NCBI GenBank assembly: GCA_963617485.1 | Contig: CAVEPA010000010.1 | Span: 1-64,000, forward strand | DNA length: 64,000 nt | Source: UBA1757 sp963617485 | GTDB lineage: Bacteria; Bacteroidota; Bacteroidia; Bacteroidales; UBA1402 | Reading direction: 5' to 3' | Part shown: one piece after another, positions 57,368-64,000 of the stretch | Position numbering within the stretch: position 1 is the first letter of the stretch | How the letters are laid out: the number at the start of each line of letters is the position of its first letter | Notes under the pieces: generated by a model | Databases searched by the model: none | Told to the model about the DNA's origin: nothing | The model's input: only the letters and a program-made list of their open reading frames with translations | Made by a program: the position numbers and the translations under genes

Positions 57368-59605
57368 ATGACTGACGAACAAATGATTGAAGCGGAATTC
57401 GAAGACCTGTTGCAGAAATACCTCAGCAGCAACCACCGCAAGAAAGTCGACATCATCACCAAGGCCTTCCGATTTGCCGAAAAGGCACACCGCGGCATCA
57501 AACGGCGTTCGGGCGAACCTTACATTATGCACCCGCTGGCCGTGGCCAAAATCTGCTGCGTGGAAATCGGTCTGGGCTCCACCTCCATCTGCGCCGCGCT
57601 GTTGCACGACGTGGTGGAAGACACCGAATACACCATCGAGGACATCAACCATCATTTCGGCGAAAAGATAGCCTCCATCGTGGAAGGTCTGACCAAGATT
57701 TCGGGCGGCATTTTCGGCGAGCACGCCTCTACGCAAACCGAGAATTTCCGTCGGCTGCTGCTCACCATGGCCGAAGATATCCGCGTGATTCTTATCAAGA
57801 TGGCCGACCGTCTGCACAACATGCGCACCCTGAACGGCCAGCCTCCGCAAAAGCGCTACAAGATTGCCGGCGAGACCCTTTACCTCTACGCTCCCCTAGC
57901 CCATCGTTTGGGACTAAACCGCATCAAGACCGAGCTCGAAGACCTCAGCTTCAAATACGAGTATCCTCAGGAATACGAAGAAATTTCGCAAAAGCTGGAA
58001 AGCACTTCGGCCGATCGTCAGGAGCTGTTCGAATCGTTCATCCAGCCTTTGGAGCAGGCCTTGGACGACCTCGACATCAAATACGAAGTGAACAGCCGCG
58101 TCAAGTCGGTGTACTCCATCTGGAACAAGATGCAGAAAAAGCATCTGGAGTTCGAGGAAATCTACGACATTCTGGCCGTACGCATCATTTTCGAAATGCC
58201 GGAAGACCTGAGCGAAGACAAACTCGAAGCTTGGGAAAAGAAAAAATGCTGGGGCATCTACGGTGCCGTCACAAACTTGTACAAGCCTCACCCCGACCGC
58301 CTTCGCGACTGGATCAACAACCCCAAGGCCAATGGTTACCAGGCCCTACACACCACCGTGATGGGTCCTGCAGGCAAATGGGTGGAAGTACAAATCCGCA
58401 GCCGTCGCATGGACATCATTGCCGAGCGCGGTTTTGCGGCCCACTGGAAATACAAGGTAGACGAAATTGACGAGGAGAACGAACTGAACCGTTGGATACT
58501 CACCATCAAGGAAATCCTGGAGCGGCCCGAGCCAGATTCCATCGACATGCTCGACACCATCAAGATGAATCTCTTCGCTTCGGAGATTTTCGTCTTCACG
58601 CCCAAGGGCGATATCAAGACCATTGCGCAAGGGGCCACCGCCCTGGACTTCGCCTTCGAGTTGCACTCCGAGCTGGGCTTCCACTGCATCGGTGCCAAGG
58701 CCAACCATCAATTGGTACCCATGAGCTATGTGCTCAAGAGCGGCGACCAGATAGAGATTCTCACCTCCGATGTGCAAACGCCCAAATACGAATGGCTGAA
58801 ATTCGTCACCACAGGCAAGGCGGCTTCCAAGATTCGCAGCCGTCTGCGCAAGGACAACCGCGAAATTCTCAAGGCGGCCGAACAGGAACTCGGCGATTTC
58901 TTGAACGAAAAGCGGCTGGCGGCATCGCCCGAGAACATTCAGGTGCTCATCGAGCATTTCGACTGCGACAGCCGCGACGACCTCTTGCTAAAACTGGGCA
59001 AAAAAGAAATCAAGCTGCAAGACCTGCCCGCCGACCTTTACAAGAAACCTTCGGGCAACTCGTGGATGCAGACGCTGAAGAATTCCCTGTGGCGCAGCAA
59101 CAAAAAAGAGGAAAGCACCGAAGTCAAGACCGACCGCAAGGCCCTGCACCAGCTCACCGAGGAATCGATACGTTCGCGCTACGTTCTAGCCCCCTGCTGC
59201 CAGCCCATTCCGGGCGACAAAGTGGTGGGTTTCGTGGAAAAGAACGGCATCATCACCGTCCACAAGCAGCATTGCCCCGTGGTGATGAAGCTCAAGAGCA
59301 GCCAAGGCAACAACATCATCACCGCCGAATGGGCCACACAGAAAACCATGTCGTTCATCGCCTATCTGGAAATGACCGGTGTGGACGAAGTAGGTGTGGT
59401 AAGCCAGCTGACGCGCATCATCTCGGACGAATACAAGGTAAACATCCAGCTATTGCACATCGAGACCAAAGACGGTGTGTTCAAGGGCTTCATGACGCTC
59501 TATATCCACGACGTGGAAGACCTCAACAAGCTTATCGACAAGCTGAAGGGCATCAAGTCGATACGCGACATCAAGCGCATCGACAAGGAAGATATGAAGT
59601 TCTAA
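57368..59605 (+). CDS. Bifunctional (p)ppGpp synthetase/hydrolase (RSH)
   Basis: A 745-residue long RSH protein. The hydrolase domain has HPLAVAKIC, LLHDVVEDTEY (HD motif near residue 78) and IKMADRLHNMRTL. The synthetase domain has VKSVYSIWNKMQKK, YDILAVRIIF and GYQALHTTV with VEVQIRSRRMD. TGS (FVFTPKGDIKTIAQGATALD), zinc-finger-like (CCQPIPGD) and ACT domains follow. It makes and breaks the stringent-response alarmone. Both domains look intact, consistent with a bifunctional Rel/SpoT form. It is last in the parAB operon and converges on alaS. Confidence 0.97.
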   Translation: MTDEQMIEAEFEDLLQKYLSSNHRKKVDIITKAFRFAEKAHRGIKRRSGEPYIMHPLAVAKICCVEIGLGSTSICAALLHDVVEDTEYTIEDINHHFGEKIASIVEGLTKISGGIFGEHASTQTENFRRLLLTMAEDIRVILIKMADRLHNMRTLNGQPPQKRYKIAGETLYLYAPLAHRLGLNRIKTELEDLSFKYEYPQEYEEISQKLESTSADRQELFESFIQPLEQALDDLDIKYEVNSRVKSVYSIWNKMQKKHLEFEEIYDILAVRIIFEMPEDLSEDKLEAWEKKKCWGIYGAVTNLYKPHPDRLRDWINNPKANGYQALHTTVMGPAGKWVEVQIRSRRMDIIAERGFAAHWKYKVDEIDEENELNRWILTIKEILERPEPDSIDMLDTIKMNLFASEIFVFTPKGDIKTIAQGATALDFAFELHSELGFHCIGAKANHQLVPMSYVLKSGDQIEILTSDVQTPKYEWLKFVTTGKAASKIRSRLRKDNREILKAAEQELGDFLNEKRLAASPENIQVLIEHFDCDSRDDLLLKLGKKEIKLQDLPADLYKKPSGNSWMQTLKNSLWRSNKKEESTEVKTDRKALHQLTEESIRSRYVLAPCCQPIPGDKVVGFVEKNGIITVHKQHCPVVMKLKSSQGNNIITAEWATQKTMSFIAYLEMTGVDEVGVVSQLTRIISDEYKVNIQLLHIETKDGVFKGFMTLYIHDVEDLNKLIDKLKGIKSIRDIKRIDKEDMKF

Positions 59606-59607
59606 GA

Positions 59608-62223
59608 TTACTGAATCATTGCCAGCACAGCATCCAGCGCAGCCTGCAGACCCGCGGCATCTTTACCGCCAGCCACTGCGAAGTGAGCCTGACCGCCACC
59701 GTTGCCTTTAATCAGCTTGGCAGCCTCGCGCACCATAGCGCCGGCATTCATGCCCTTTTCTACCAAAGCAGTGCCCAAAGCCACCGTCAACAGAGGCTTG
59801 CCGTCTTGCTGGGTAGCGGCTACGAACAGCAGATTGTCGCCACATTCGCCACGAAGCTGGAAAGCAATGTCCTTCACCTGGTCGGCAGGCAGGGCGGCGC
59901 AAAGCGTAGCCACATCCACACCGTTTATCTGGCGCATATTGGCCTTGATTTCCTCTTTCACAGCCTTGGCTTTCTCGGCCATAAAGACTTCCACCTGCTT
60001 TTTGAGCTGACGGTTTTCTTCCAGACTGCGGCGAATGGCCTCGGCCAGATTGCCGGTATTGCTGAACATGGCCTTGATTTCGGAAAGATTGTCTTTCAGC
60101 TGGTCGCCATAATTTTCTACAGCCTCGGCCGTAATGGCTTCGATACGGCGTATGCCGGCAGCAATGGAACTTTCGCTCAGAATGCGGAAACTGCCGATGT
60201 GGCCGGTGTTGGCAATATGCGTACCGCCACAGAGCTCGAGCGAATCGCCATAGCGTACCACGCGCACCTCATCGCCATATTTTTCACCGAACAAAGCCAT
60301 AGCACCCATGGCGCGGGCCTCGGCTATGGGCATATTGCGATGTTCGTCCAAAGGAATGCAGGCACGAATCTTGGCATTCACCTTATGTTCTACCAGACGT
60401 ATTTCCTCTTCGCTAAGTTTCTGATAATGAGAGAAGTCAAAACGCAGCAGGGCATCACTCACGTAAGAACCCTTCTGCTCCACATGTGTACCCAGCACTT
60501 CGCGCAGGGCTTCGTGCAACAAGTGCGTGGCCGTATGGTTGGCCGAAATCTTGGCACGGCGCGGCGCGTCAACCACAGCCTTGAAGCAGGCCGAGGGGTC
60601 TTGAGGCATGGTGTCGACAATATGCACGCTCAGGTTGTTTTCCTTTTTGACATCACGCACGCGAATACGTTCACCATCGGCTTCGAGATAACCCGTATCG
60701 CCAATCTGACCGCCCATTTCGGCATAGAAAGGTGTCTGGTCGAGCGCAATCTGATAGAAGGACTTGCCCTTCTGGGCCACCTTGCGGTAACGGATAATTT
60801 CGGCATCGCACTGCAGGAAGTCGTAGCCCACGAACTTCTGTTCAACATCCTTGAGGATAACCCAGTCGCCGGTTTCGATGGCGGCAGCATGACGCGCACG
60901 GTCTTTTTGCTGCTGCATTTCGGCATTGAACACCTCGATGTCGGCTTCCAGCCCGTTCTCGCGCAAAATCAGTTCGGTCAGGTCCAAGGGAAAACCGTAA
61001 GTATCGTAAAGCGTGAAGACATCTTTGCCGTCGAGTACCTTGTTGCCGGCAGCCTTCTGAGCAGCCATCATCTTGTCGAGCAGCTTGATGCCCGTTTCGA
61101 GCGTACGCAGGAAAGCCTCTTCCTCTTCCTTGATAACACGTTCTACCAGTGCCTGCTGGGCCACCAGTTCGGGATAGGCTTCGCCCATGGTGTCGATAAG
61201 GGCGGGCAGCAAACGATAAAGGAAAGCCTGACGACGGTCCAGGAAAGTATAGCCGTAACGCACGGCACGGCGCAGGATACGGCGAATCACATAACCGGCC
61301 TTGGCATTCGAAGGCAGCTGGCCGTCGGTAATGGAAAAGGCGATGGTACGGATATGGTCGGCCACGACACGCATGGCCACATCAACCTTGGGGTCATCGC
61401 CGTAGGTTTTGCCGCAAAGACGGCCTATCTCTTTTATAATAGGTTGGAAAACATCGGTGTCGTAGTTGGAAGTTTTGCCCTGAACAGCCATGCACAGACG
61501 CTCAAAGCCCATACCGGTATCGATGTGACGGGCAGGCAACGCTTCGAGCGAGCCGTCGGCCTTGCGGTTGAACTGCATGAACACCAGGTTCCAGATTTCG
61601 ATTACCTGCGGATGACCAGTGTTGACCAGACTCAGACCGCTCACCTTGGCACGTTCGCTGTCGGGACGCAGGTCGATATGGATTTCGGAGCAAGGGCCGC
61701 AGGGGCCGGTATCGCCCATTTCCCAGAAATTGTCGTGCTTGTTGCCGTTGATGATGCGCTCTACGGGCAGATATTGGGCCCAATAGCCGGCGGCCTCGTC
61801 GTCACGGGCCAAACCATCTTGTTCGCTTCCTTCGAAAACGGTGGCATACATACGGTCGGCATCGAGCTTGAGCACCTCGGTAAGATATTCCCAGGCCCAA
61901 GCAATGGCCTCTTTCTTGAAATAATCGCCGAAAGACCAGTTACCCAACATTTCGAACATCGTATGATGATAGGTATCGTGACCCACTTCTTCCAGGTCGT
62001 TGTGCTTGCCGCTCACGCGCAGACACTTCTGTGAATCGGCCACACGGGGATATTTCGCCGCCGCCTGTCCCAGGAAAATTTCTTTGAACTGGTTCATACC
62101 AGCGTTGGTAAACATCAAAGTGGGATCGTCCTTCACCACCATAGGGGCAGAAGGAACAATCTGGTGTCCTTTCGAAGCAAAGAAGCTTTTGAACGATTCA
62201 CGGATTTCTTTAGAACCTAACAT
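59608..62223 (-). CDS. alaS: Alanine--tRNA ligase
   Basis: About 871 residues from ATG 62223 (MLGSKEIRESFKSFFASKGH). The open frame runs on upstream, but that part is antisense to the M23 gene. Class II catalytic motifs are in FTNAGMNQFKEIFLG and HHTMFEMLGNWSFGDYF. The editing domain has the zinc-binding HTATHLLHEALR and a later LCGGTHIANTGHIG, and the C-terminal DHHA1-like domain ends AALDAVLAMIQ. It charges tRNA-Ala. It is a single gene with its own promoter. Confidence 0.98.
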   Translation of the reverse strand: MLGSKEIRESFKSFFASKGHQIVPSAPMVVKDDPTLMFTNAGMNQFKEIFLGQAAAKYPRVADSQKCLRVSGKHNDLEEVGHDTYHHTMFEMLGNWSFGDYFKKEAIAWAWEYLTEVLKLDADRMYATVFEGSEQDGLARDDEAAGYWAQYLPVERIINGNKHDNFWEMGDTGPCGPCSEIHIDLRPDSERAKVSGLSLVNTGHPQVIEIWNLVFMQFNRKADGSLEALPARHIDTGMGFERLCMAVQGKTSNYDTDVFQPIIKEIGRLCGKTYGDDPKVDVAMRVVADHIRTIAFSITDGQLPSNAKAGYVIRRILRRAVRYGYTFLDRRQAFLYRLLPALIDTMGEAYPELVAQQALVERVIKEEEEAFLRTLETGIKLLDKMMAAQKAAGNKVLDGKDVFTLYDTYGFPLDLTELILRENGLEADIEVFNAEMQQQKDRARHAAAIETGDWVILKDVEQKFVGYDFLQCDAEIIRYRKVAQKGKSFYQIALDQTPFYAEMGGQIGDTGYLEADGERIRVRDVKKENNLSVHIVDTMPQDPSACFKAVVDAPRRAKISANHTATHLLHEALREVLGTHVEQKGSYVSDALLRFDFSHYQKLSEEEIRLVEHKVNAKIRACIPLDEHRNMPIAEARAMGAMALFGEKYGDEVRVVRYGDSLELCGGTHIANTGHIGSFRILSESSIAAGIRRIEAITAEAVENYGDQLKDNLSEIKAMFSNTGNLAEAIRRSLEENRQLKKQVEVFMAEKAKAVKEEIKANMRQINGVDVATLCAALPADQVKDIAFQLRGECGDNLLFVAATQQDGKPLLTVALGTALVEKGMNAGAMVREAAKLIKGNGGGQAHFAVAGGKDAAGLQAALDAVLAMIQ

Positions 62224-62247
62224 GATACTTATTTTGTTAAACGGGCG

Positions 62248-62295
62248 CAAAAGTACAATTTTATCTTCGAATACGACAATTTTTATATACATTTG
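62248..62295. promoter_or_regulatory. Divergent promoters of alaS and the M23 gene
   Basis: Minus-strand TACTTTTG (62255-62248) serves alaS with a 21-base leader. Plus-strand TACATTTG (62288-62295) serves the M23 gene. The plus -7 element contains the TTG that opens the longer M23 frame, so that TTG cannot be the start. Confidence 0.7.
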
Positions 62296-62319
62296 TCGCC
62301 AACTATCACTACGGTAAAC

Positions 62320-63297
62320 GTGACACGAAGACACACCAAATACCGTTTCAACGAAGAAACGCTTAACTTCGAACCCTATCAGCCCTCGCCTCTGGTCAAG
62401 TTTCTGGCCATCGTTTCGAACATCATCATGGCGGCGCTGTTGGGCTTGACGGCTTTTTTCGTGTACAACACTTTCTTCGACGCTCCCGAAACCAAACGGC
62501 TGCGCGACGAGAACAACCGCATGGCCATGCAGTACGAGGTGCTGCTGCACCAGGCCGAAGAGCTGGAACAGGTAATCTTGGAGCTGGAACAACGCGACGA
62601 CAATATGTACCGCGCCATTCTGCAGAGTGCACCCGTCGAGAACCGCAAGGGCAATTTCGACCGCAGCAACCGCTACGACCAATGGGCCGACCTTAGCCAT
62701 TCCAGTCTGGTAAAGCAGACCAGCAAAAAGATAGACGAACTTTCGCGCCGCGTGTACCTGCAATCCAAGTCTTACGACGAGATGGCCGTGCTTATCCGCA
62801 ACAACGAAGACCGCATGCACCATCTGCCCGCCATACAACCCGTCAAGCACGAAGGCCTCAGACGCGAAGCTTCCGGCTACGGCTGGAGAATCGACCCCGT
62901 CTACAACTACCGCAAGTTCCACGAAGGCATCGACTTTTCGCTGCCCGTGGGCAACGATGTGTATGCCACGGCCGACGGTGTGGTTTCGTATATCGGCTAC
63001 CAGCGAGGCGGTTACGGCTACCTGATTAAGATAGACCACGGCTACGGCTACGAAACGCGCTACGCCCACCTTAAACTGAACTCGGCCAAGGTAAAGAAAG
63101 GACAGAAGGTGAAACGCGGCGATGTGATTGCGCTCAGCGGCCACACAGGCAAGTCTACCGCCCCACACCTGCATTACGAGGTGCGCGTGAACGGCAAGCC
63201 CGACAATCCCATACATTATTTCTTTAAAGACCTCAGCGCCGAAGAGTACGACGATATGCTCATGGAGCTCAGCAACTCCGGCGTTCCCATGGACTAA
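62320..63297 (+). CDS. M23 family metallopeptidase
   Basis: About 325 residues with a GTG start at 62320 (VTRRHTKYRFNEETLNFE, first residue read as Met). The frame opens earlier at a TTG inside the promoter. One membrane anchor at about residues 32-52, then a coiled coil (residues 55-95), then the M23 domain with FHEGIDFSLPVG (first zinc His and Asp), YGYETRYAHL and HLHYEVRVNG (HxH). It is an endopeptidase of peptidoglycan cross-links or a regulator of such enzymes. This arrangement resembles cell-shape M23 proteins. Confidence 0.92.
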   Translation: MTRRHTKYRFNEETLNFEPYQPSPLVKFLAIVSNIIMAALLGLTAFFVYNTFFDAPETKRLRDENNRMAMQYEVLLHQAEELEQVILELEQRDDNMYRAILQSAPVENRKGNFDRSNRYDQWADLSHSSLVKQTSKKIDELSRRVYLQSKSYDEMAVLIRNNEDRMHHLPAIQPVKHEGLRREASGYGWRIDPVYNYRKFHEGIDFSLPVGNDVYATADGVVSYIGYQRGGYGYLIKIDHGYGYETRYAHLKLNSAKVKKGQKVKRGDVIALSGHTGKSTAPHLHYEVRVNGKPDNPIHYFFKDLSAEEYDDMLMELSNSGVPMD

Positions 63298-63309
63298 ACT
63301 CCAAGCGGC

Positions 63310-63633
63310 ATGAAGCAGTTCTACAGCATAAGCGAAGTGTCGGCACTGCTCGGAGTATCCCAAGCCACCCTGCGCTATTGGGAAGAGCAGTTCGACAACA
63401 TCCGCCCTCACAAAAGCCAGGGTGGCACGCGACGTTACGACCAAAAGTGCATAGACGAACTGCAGCGCGTGCAGCATCTGCTCAAGGAGCGCAAGCTGAG
63501 TATCGCCGACGCCCGGCAGGCACTTAAGACCCGACGCACGCAAACCGAGGCGCGCATGGAACTGCAACGACGCCTGGAAGCTTTACGCGACCAGCTGATT
63601 GAATTAAGGCAAAGCCTGGGCCGCGAGTGTTAA
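63310..63633 (+). CDS. MerR family transcriptional regulator
   Basis: A 107-residue protein. The winged helix at residues 1-70 has FYSISEVSALLGVSQATLRYWEEQF, then GGTRRYDQKCIDELQRV. A short C-terminal coiled coil (KTRRTQTEARMELQRRLEAL) makes the dimer. No effector domain is present. It starts 12 bases after the M23 gene, a conserved pairing in Bacteroidales, so it may act in envelope control. Confidence 0.92.
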   Translation: MKQFYSISEVSALLGVSQATLRYWEEQFDNIRPHKSQGGTRRYDQKCIDELQRVQHLLKERKLSIADARQALKTRRTQTEARMELQRRLEALRDQLIELRQSLGREC

Positions 63634-63668
63634 AAAAGCCCGTCAAATGGGAATATTCTTGCGTTTTT

Positions 63669-63700
63669 TTTGCTTAAACGGCCAAACTCCGCTATATTTG
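63669..63700 (+). promoter_or_regulatory. Promoter of the last gene
   Basis: TTTG at 63669-63672 and TATATTTG at 63693-63700 with a 20-base spacer, one of the best matches in the window. The leader to the ATG at 63821 is about 115 bases, long for this genome. Confidence 0.82.
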
Positions 63701-63712
63701 ACCGCTTTTCGG

Positions 63713-63735
63713 ATGCCTCCCAACCAAGGGGGCAT
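63713..63735 (+). promoter_or_regulatory. Hairpin at the 5' end of the long leader
   Basis: ATGCCTCC (63713-63720) pairs with GGGGGCAT (63728-63735) with one G-U pair and a CAACCAA loop. It starts about ten bases after the predicted transcription start and could stabilise or regulate the mRNA. Confidence 0.45.
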
Positions 63736-63820
63736 TGTTGGCCTATAATGAAGAGATGAATCGTTAAAATTCAATTTTAATAACTATCAACCATTTTACT
63801 AACTCTTTTAAATTAAGCTT

Positions 63821-64000
63821 ATGAAACAAGTTTTCAAAAAATGCGCCCTGCTTTTGGCAATTGGCGCAATGAGCTTGAGTTTGAATGCCCAGACGCCCGG
63901 CGATGATTTGACCTCATCGTTCGTGAACCCGGCATTTGCGGACGGCACCAACGGTTGGACCGTGGCCGAGAGCGCAAACTGGACAGTCACAACTTCAAGC
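63821..64000 (+). CDS. Secreted protein, N-terminal part only
   Basis: Sixty residues up to the window edge. The signal peptide MKQVFKKCALLLAIGAMSLS runs to about residue 24 (cleavage near LNAQ). The mature start has FVNPAFADGTNGWTVAESAN, a pattern of the first strands of a beta-sandwich or jelly-roll domain of secreted Bacteroidales proteins with NPxFxxGTxGW. Function unknown because the gene is cut. It has a strong promoter and a structured leader, suggesting an abundant or regulated surface protein. Confidence 0.8.
   Translation, partial: MKQVFKKCALLLAIGAMSLSLNAQTPGDDLTSSFVNPAFADGTNGWTVAESANWTVTTSS

Noticed and set aside
58492..62034. A 1,180-codon plus-strand open frame across relA/spoT and alaS
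   Set aside because: It runs out of frame through the RSH gene and antisense to alaS, with the His/Gln-rich low-complexity composition of a shadow frame.
59608..63567. A 1,319-codon minus-strand open frame that would extend alaS by about 450 residues
   Set aside because: The extra part is antisense to the M23 and MerR genes and to the alaS promoter; a normal AlaRS N-terminus starts at 62223.

Overview
The window is a chromosomal segment from a member of the order Bacteroidales, probably a gut Prevotella/Bacteroides relative. Four things point there. It has a SusC/SusD pair and many lipoproteins. Most intergenic gaps carry the Bacteroidetes -7 element TAnnTTTG, several with a TTG/TTTG about 19-20 bases upstream. 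Shine-Dalgarno sequences are scarce. The gene order parA-parB-DUF5683-lytic transglycosylase-RSH / alaS / M23 / MerR matches what I recall of the core of this order. No rRNA, tRNA, CRISPR array, insertion sequence or phage gene was found, and no gap longer than 300 bases lacks a gene.

Left part (1-10 kb): the tail of a cell-surface-type protein, then a tight operon of an HprK-like kinase, a Ser/His signal-peptidase-like protein, a PqqD/RRE protein and an ABC exporter. This looks like the maturation and export half of a RiPP (modified peptide) locus cut by the window edge. Housekeeping genes follow (ogt, YqeY, a YiiX-like amidase, an AlkD-like protein, a prolyl-tRNA editing protein, glmS), then a DUF4143 ATPase behind a 33-base-period repeat.

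10-28 kb: a glycan-use region. A GH2 beta-galactosidase, SusC, SusD, a surface lipoprotein and a secreted protein ending in a sorting-domain-like tail form one run closed by a strong terminator. Transporters, a GH31 alpha-xylosidase-type enzyme with a probable PA14 insert, rubrerythrin and an alpha/beta hydrolase follow. GH2 plus GH31 suggests galactose- and xylose-decorated glucan such as xyloglucan, but no endo-glucanase or regulator is present here.

28-43 kb: phospholipid genes (CDP-alcohol phosphotransferase, cardiolipin synthase), two SIMPL proteins, a sirtuin, a membrane protein with its winged-helix partner, small lipoproteins and a beta-barrel. Then comes a surface polysaccharide segment: pyruvyl transferase, GT2, a nucleotidyltransferase-GHMP fusion, the tyrosine kinase Wzc with a hexanucleotide-encoded (Gly-Tyr) tail, Wza and a HAD protein.

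43-64 kb: MATE and MFS transporters, an acyl-CoA ligase, then a minus-strand operon lpxB-M18 peptidase-UbiA-radical SAM-acyl-ACP thioesterase whose last three genes could make or modify an undescribed lipid. On the plus strand parAB, DUF5683, lytic transglycosylase and RSH follow, then alaS, M23, MerR and the start of a secreted protein.

The most unusual signals are: long perfect hairpins inside coding sequences, including three in a row in the DUF5683 gene; the in-frame VNTR in the Wzc tyrosine tail; the UbiA-rSAM-thioesterase operon; the partial RiPP-like locus; a nine-G tract plus a rare full Shine-Dalgarno before one lipoprotein; and a repeat pair around the polysaccharide-locus promoter. 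All domain calls were made by eye, without database searches.
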